64,000 nt of DNA from Paratinospora sagittata (taxonomy: Eukaryota > Streptophyta > Magnoliopsida > Ranunculales > Menispermaceae). Shown one piece after another: positions 60,341 through 64,000 of this stretch (position 1 is its first letter; each line of letters starts with the position of its first letter). The notes beneath the pieces were generated by a model. It saw only the letters and a list, made by a program, of their open reading frames with translations. It was not told the DNA's origin and searched no databases. Position numbers and translations under genes: made by a program. The stretch spans positions 10,388,019 to 10,452,018 of the forward strand of contig CM069608.1 in assembly GCA_035771175.1 (NCBI GenBank). Reading direction: 5' to 3'.

Positions 60341-60445
60341 ATGGGGTTGATTTCAGGATTGATGATAGGGATGCTGTTTGGATTCGCATTGGTGGCTGGA
60401 TGGAGCCAAATGATGCGGTATAGAAGCAACAAGCGCGTTTCCAAG
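60341..60445 (+). CDS. SYT5: SYT5-like (NTMC2T2) synaptotagmin, first coding exon
   Basis: The exon encodes MGLISGLMIGMLFGFALVAG, WSQMMRYRSNKRVSK and then a GTACCC donor in phase 0. This is the N-terminal membrane anchor (single helix, residues ~5-21) and basic stop-transfer of plant NTMC2T2-type synaptotagmins (SYT4/SYT5 group). In those proteins the SMP and C2 domains follow, and they tether ER to plasma membrane. The rest of the gene is beyond the window. Exon identity rests on 35 residues, so the paralogue (SYT4 versus SYT5) is uncertain. Intron 1 is at least 3.5 kb because it holds the copia element beginning at 61015. Confidence 0.72.
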
Positions 60446-61014
60446 GTACCCATTACGTGTTTTGTCTTCAATATGCTTGTTCTTGTTCATCTAATGCATT
60501 TTTTTTTTTTTTTTCTGGATTGGGTTTGAATGCCTAGAACTTGGTTTCTATCCGAAATTTCATTTTTGCAAGTTGTAGAATTGGATTATTTTGATATCTG
60601 TTGATGATATGGGCCCATTAATTTATCGCAAAATTGAGATTGAATGGGGACGGATTATTGTACTTCTTTTGATGGATTCACTGCTCAATGCATGCATGTA
60701 TGTAAGTCAAATTTCAGTTAGTTTCAATTGATGGTGCCGCTCCAATACGACGATGAAATCCAGTAGATACCAACATCTCTATAGATCTCTATGCCTTAGA
60801 TATCATCTAAATTTGGAGATGAAATGGCAAGAAATTGATCTATGAGCATTATTTTCTTTAGATGATTTGCTTCACACTTATGTATGTTTTTCAAAAAAAA
60901 ATTGTCTTTTAGCTTCTGGAGAATAATTGAGAGAAGAATGAGAAAGATGCTTGATGAGAACTTTGGTATTTTAGGTTTTATCATAAGTGTTTCTTGTAGT
61001 GTAAGCATAAAAAA
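60446..61014 (+). other. Start of intron 1 of the SYT5-like gene
   Basis: Ordinary AT-rich intron sequence with a T-run near 60500. No repeat or RNA gene recognised before the copia LTR. Confidence 0.6.
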
Positions 61015-61636
61015 TGTTAACTAGAGAGTTGTTACCAAATCATGTAGACAAAGATGAAACTGGTAAATTGAAGTTGGTGGGACATGTAGGGACCACTCAC
61101 ATGTGGCAGACAAGTGGAGCATGCGCGTGGGGACCACCCGCCGAAAGTGGGAGACAAGCATGCGCGTGGGGACCACCCGCCGAAAGTGGGAGACAAGCAC
61201 GCGTGTGGGGACCACCAGCCGAAAGTGGAGCACGCGTGTGGGGACCACCCGCCGAAAGTGGGAGACAAGCACGCGCCGAAAGTGGGAGACAAGCACGCGC
61301 GTGGGGACCACCCGCGTGCTTGTCTGGCCGAAAGTTGGTTTTAATTAATATTAAAACCATATTAAATTATATATTTGAAATTACATATTTGCCCCCGATT
61401 ACACCTATAAATAGAGCTCAACTTCAGTTTTCAAAGACATTCCTGAGAGTTAGAGAGTTCTGTTCTGAGATCTATTCTTAAGAGATCTAGTCTGTAATAT
61501 TCACCTAAGGGTGTACTTTGTATTCTCTAATAATACAAGTTTGTTGTCTCCCGTGGACGTAGGCAATTTGCCGAACCACGTTAAATCCGTTGTCTTGTTT
61601 TTTTCCTTTCATACTTTACTTAGTTTCCGCACAACA
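61015..61636 (+). repeat. Copia 5' LTR
   Basis: 622 bp, TGTTAACTAGAG to CCGCACAACA. TATA box CTATAAATAG at 61405-61414, preceded by the 39-bp repeat array (U3). Downstream AAGAGATCTAG and poly-A-signal-like AATAATAC lie in R/U5. Confidence 0.88.
61085..61330. repeat. 39-bp tandem array in the copia U3
   Basis: GTGGGGACCACCCGCCGAAA plus GTGGGAGACAAGCACGCGC-type units start at 61121, 61160 and 61199, 39 bp apart, followed by shortened units. As 39 is a multiple of three, all frames stay open, which produces long but meaningless ORFs on both strands. It is strongly GC-rich compared with its surroundings. Confidence 0.92.
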
Positions 61637-61639
61637 AAT

Positions 61640-61653
61640 TGGTATCAGAGCCA
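61640..61653 (+). promoter_or_regulatory. Copia primer-binding site (initiator tRNA-Met)
   Basis: TGGTATCAGAGCCA, 3 nt after the LTR end (AACA at 61636). Confidence 0.92.
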
Positions 61654-61869
61654 AGGTGAGGTTTTGGAAGAAAAACAGACTCTCTGTCGAAATTTTTTGA
61701 GACAAAGTCGAAATTTTGAAATTTTGTAAACGTGATCAAAACTGTGTTCTGATCACCCGAGGAGGTAGCTCTTGTTCTCAGGAGTCCAACGCAACAAACG
61801 GCGAGAAAAACGGAGAAGAAACGAGTCCCCAGGAGCCGATCAAAGTTTGAGCCCTGTACCGTATTTGGC

Positions 61870-62290
61870 AGCGCTATTCACACCGGAAACAGCCGTCACT
61901 GTTCATACCGCCGTGACTGTTCATACCGGCCGCACTGTTCCCGGCCCGACACTGTTCACCGGTCCGACACTATTCACCGATCTGTCACTATTCACCGGTC
62001 CGACACTATTCACCAGTCTGTCACTATTCACCAGTCCGACACTATTCACCGGTCCGTCACTATTCACCGGTCCGACACTGTTTACAGGTCCGTACTATTC
62101 ACCTGCCCAGTTCTGTTTCGGCCCAGTCACTGTTCAAAGCCCAGCAACTGTTCAAGGCCCGTCACTGTTCAAAGCCCAACAACTGTTTAAGGTCCGTAAC
62201 TGTTCAAAGCCCGTCACTGTTCAAAGCCCATCAACTGTTCGGCCCGTCACTGTTCACAGCCCAGCTCTGTTTCGGCCCAGTCACTGTTTC
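61870..62290 (+). repeat. CACTATTCACCGGTCCG array in the copia leader
   Basis: Roughly twenty imperfect units of CACTATTCACCGGTCCGA or CACTGTTCAAAGCCCG occupy the untranslated leader between primer site and gag. The core word CACTRTTCA is the same as in the gypsy LTR arrays at 35.9, 42.5 and 19.2 kb. Confidence 0.9.
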
Positions 62291-62422
62291 GGCTTATTTT
62301 TTCGTCTGATTTCAGCAAAGTCAGACTCGTTTCCACCATTTTCAACCGTTCCGGACGCAACCGTGCAATCAGTTTCTGCAGATTCGAAGTACTTTTCGGC
62401 GTCATACATATCTTCGGTCTTA

Positions 62423-64000
62423 ATGGCGGAGGAAATCCCAAGCACAAGCAGGCCTTGGCAAAGAAGTTCGATGTCAAATGCAAAGTTCGAGGTGGAGAAA
62501 TTCAACGGCACCAACAACTTTGGCATGTGGCAATGCGAGGTTCAAGATCTCTTATTCCGAGAAGGCTCACTTATCGCCTTGGAAACCAAGCCCAAGGATA
62601 TGTCCGATGATGATTGGTATTTTGTCAATCGTCAAGCTTGTGGAACAATCAGACTCTGTTTGGCCAAAGATCAGAAGTATTTTATCATGAAAGAGACTAT
62701 GGCAAAAAGTCTTTGGAAGAAACTGGAGGACAAGTACATGACGAAAAGCGTAGAGAACCGCCTCTACCTGAAGAAGAAGCTTTTTTGTTTTAAATACAAG
62801 CAAGGTACTCCCATGATTCAACATCTTGATAATTTCAACAAGATTCTCGCTGATCTACTGAATCTTGATGTTGACCCTCTTGATGAGGATAAGGCACTAT
62901 TGTTGTTAAGCTCTTTGCCTGAAAGTTATGAACATTTAACAACAACTTTGCTATATGGTAAAGATGAGGTTAAATTTAGTGATGTTTCAAATGCTCTGGT
63001 GAACAACGAGTATCGAAAGAAGGACCAGCGCGATCACAATGAAGCATCACCAGCAGCCTTGACGGTATCCAGAGGCAGGGCTAACAACAGATCTGATAGA
63101 TCCAGTGGGCGAGGCCGATCTCGCTCAAAGTCAAAAGGACCTTCATCACGTCAACGTCTTGGAAAGGATGAATGTGCCTATTGTCACCAAAAGGGGCACT
63201 GGAAGAAAGATTGTCCAAATAAGGGCAAGACAGATGCAAATGTAGCACAGAAAGCTGAAGAAGATTCTGCGTTCTCAGTTTCATCTATAGACATTCAGTC
63301 TGATAGATGGATATTAGATTCTGGCTGCTCCTATCATATGTGTCCGAATCGCCATTGGTTCTCAAAATTGGATGAGTTCGATGGAGGGGTCGTGGTCATG
63401 GGCAACAACAATACCTGCCGCACAAAAGGTATCGGAACTATACGCCTTAAGATGCATGACGGTACAACAAGACGGCTCACGGACGTCCGATATGTTCCAG
63501 ATCTGAAGAAAAATCTGATCTCCCTAGGAGTCCTTGATTCCAGCGGTTACAAGGTAACCATTGAAGGTGGAGTCCTAAAGGTTGTACGTGGAGCACTCTT
63601 GGCCATAAAGGGTACTCAGAAAGGAAATCTTTATTTCCTTGACGGACACACAGCAATCGGAAGTGTCTCAGCTTGCACCAGTTCTAGTGATGTTTCATCG
63701 GACACTTCCCGACTTTGGCACATGCGGCTCGGACATGTTGGAGAGAAGTCTCTTCAAGCCTTGATAAAGCAAGGCTCTCTGAAAGGTGCAAAGACCGGGA
63801 AACTTGACTTCTGCGAGCACTGTATCCTAGGCAAGCAGACGAGAGTCAAGTTTGGAACTGCCATCCACCTCACAAAAGGAACATTGGATTATGTTCATAC
63901 CGACGTTTGGGGACCCTCTCAAAATGCTTCATTGGGAGGTAAACGTTGGTTTGTTACTTTTATTGATGATTTCTCTCGTTATGTTTGGGTTTATACCATG
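62423..64000 (+). CDS. Copia gag-pol polyprotein, N-terminal 526 residues, open to the window end
   Basis: The ATG at 62423 opens a frame with no stop through base 64000. Gag (UBN2-type capsid) spans about residues 20-200 (FEVEKFNGTNNFGMWQCEVQ, LWKKLEDKYMTKSVENRLYL). The zinc knuckle CAYCHQKGHWKKDC is at 251-264. The protease active site DSG is at 299-301 (WILDSGCSYHM). The integrase zinc site has H433, H438, C464 and C467 (LWHMRLGHVG, FCEHCILGKQ). The core starts with D494 (HTDVWGPSQ), then FIDDFSRYVWVY. All these residues are conserved, so this copy may be a young or active one. RT and RNase H are beyond the window. Confidence 0.95.
   Translation, partial: MAEEIPSTSRPWQRSSMSNAKFEVEKFNGTNNFGMWQCEVQDLLFREGSLIALETKPKDMSDDDWYFVNRQACGTIRLCLAKDQKYFIMKETMAKSLWKKLEDKYMTKSVENRLYLKKKLFCFKYKQGTPMIQHLDNFNKILADLLNLDVDPLDEDKALLLLSSLPESYEHLTTTLLYGKDEVKFSDVSNALVNNEYRKKDQRDHNEASPAALTVSRGRANNRSDRSSGRGRSRSKSKGPSSRQRLGKDECAYCHQKGHWKKDCPNKGKTDANVAQKAEEDSAFSVSSIDIQSDRWILDSGCSYHMCPNRHWFSKLDEFDGGVVVMGNNNTCRTKGIGTIRLKMHDGTTRRLTDVRYVPDLKKNLISLGVLDSSGYKVTIEGGVLKVVRGALLAIKGTQKGNLYFLDGHTAIGSVSACTSSSDVSSDTSRLWHMRLGHVGEKSLQALIKQGSLKGAKTGKLDFCEHCILGKQTRVKFGTAIHLTKGTLDYVHTDVWGPSQNASLGGKRWFVTFIDDFSRYVWVYTM

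Larger units (their letters stand above)
61015..64000 (+). mobile_element. Copia element (Tnt1/Tork-like) in intron 1, partial at window end
   Basis: 5' LTR (61015-61636), primer-binding site, ~0.8 kb leader with a motif array, then an uninterrupted gag-pol frame from 62423 to the last base. The order protease-integrase before RT marks Ty1/copia. It is in the same orientation as the host gene. The 3' LTR and target duplication lie outside the window; the bases before the LTR are AAAAA. Confidence 0.92.

Noticed and set aside
61021..61360. Six overlapping ORFs of 70-155 codons on both strands
   Set aside because: They exist because the 39-bp repeat is a multiple of three and GC-rich. They are LTR U3 sequence, not genes.

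Overview
This is nuclear DNA of a flowering plant. It contains a spliced cytosolic ribosomal protein gene with plant site II and telo-box promoter elements, a GNA/curculin-type lectin, the first exon of a plant synaptotagmin, an RWP-RK (RKD-type) transcription factor, and plant Ty3/gypsy, Ty1/copia, LINE, SINE, hAT-like and Mutator-like repeats. The stand-alone GNA-type lectin is commonest in monocots, but the sequence does not settle monocot versus dicot. Repeats make up most of the window, and only two or three ordinary host genes are visible.

Layout. 1-8.5 kb is AT-rich with weak exon-like pieces, inverted-repeat elements, a frameshifted lectin gene (5249-5649) and a LINE 3' tail. 8.85-20.0 kb is one complete minus-strand chromovirus (element 1: LTRs of about 2.05 kb, target duplication CATTT), itself split by an opposite-orientation solo LTR (11591-13722, target duplication TGCCA). 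20.0-29.0 kb is a run of old LTRs: a 3.4-kb nested pair (21056-24452 containing 22427-23851) and a 2.95-kb solo LTR (26083-29034), with a SINE between them. 29.2-32.5 kb holds a hAT-like element and the intact three-exon RPS20 gene. 34.4-59.9 kb is one old plus-strand LINE (LINE 1) broken open by a chromovirus, a copia-like LTR block, a second full-length-scale LINE (LINE 2, itself cut by LTR fragments) and a Mutator-like inverted-repeat element. 60.3 kb to the end is exon 1 of an SYT5-like gene whose first intron carries a copia element with an open gag-pol reading frame running off the window.

The most unusual object is element 2 (34599-43370). Its LTRs are almost identical, it has a perfect CCCTC target duplication, and it sits inside the LINE 1 ORF. 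Between a gag fragment and an integrase fragment it carries a complete-looking RKD-type RWP-RK gene with its own short introns, in the same orientation as the element. Protease, RT and RNase H are missing, so the element must have been moved by enzymes supplied in trans. Short tandem arrays (21 bp and 58 bp) lie on both sides of the cargo.

A second theme is short coded-looking motif arrays inside unrelated retroelements: CACTATTCA arrays in gypsy LTRs and in the copia leader, GCGTCCTGA arrays, a five-unit 42-bp ACGT/TATA array at the edge of the element 2 LTRs, and a conserved hairpin plus TGACGTCA at the chromovirus LTR end. Boundaries, target duplications and reading frames were read by eye. 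No alignment or database search was possible.
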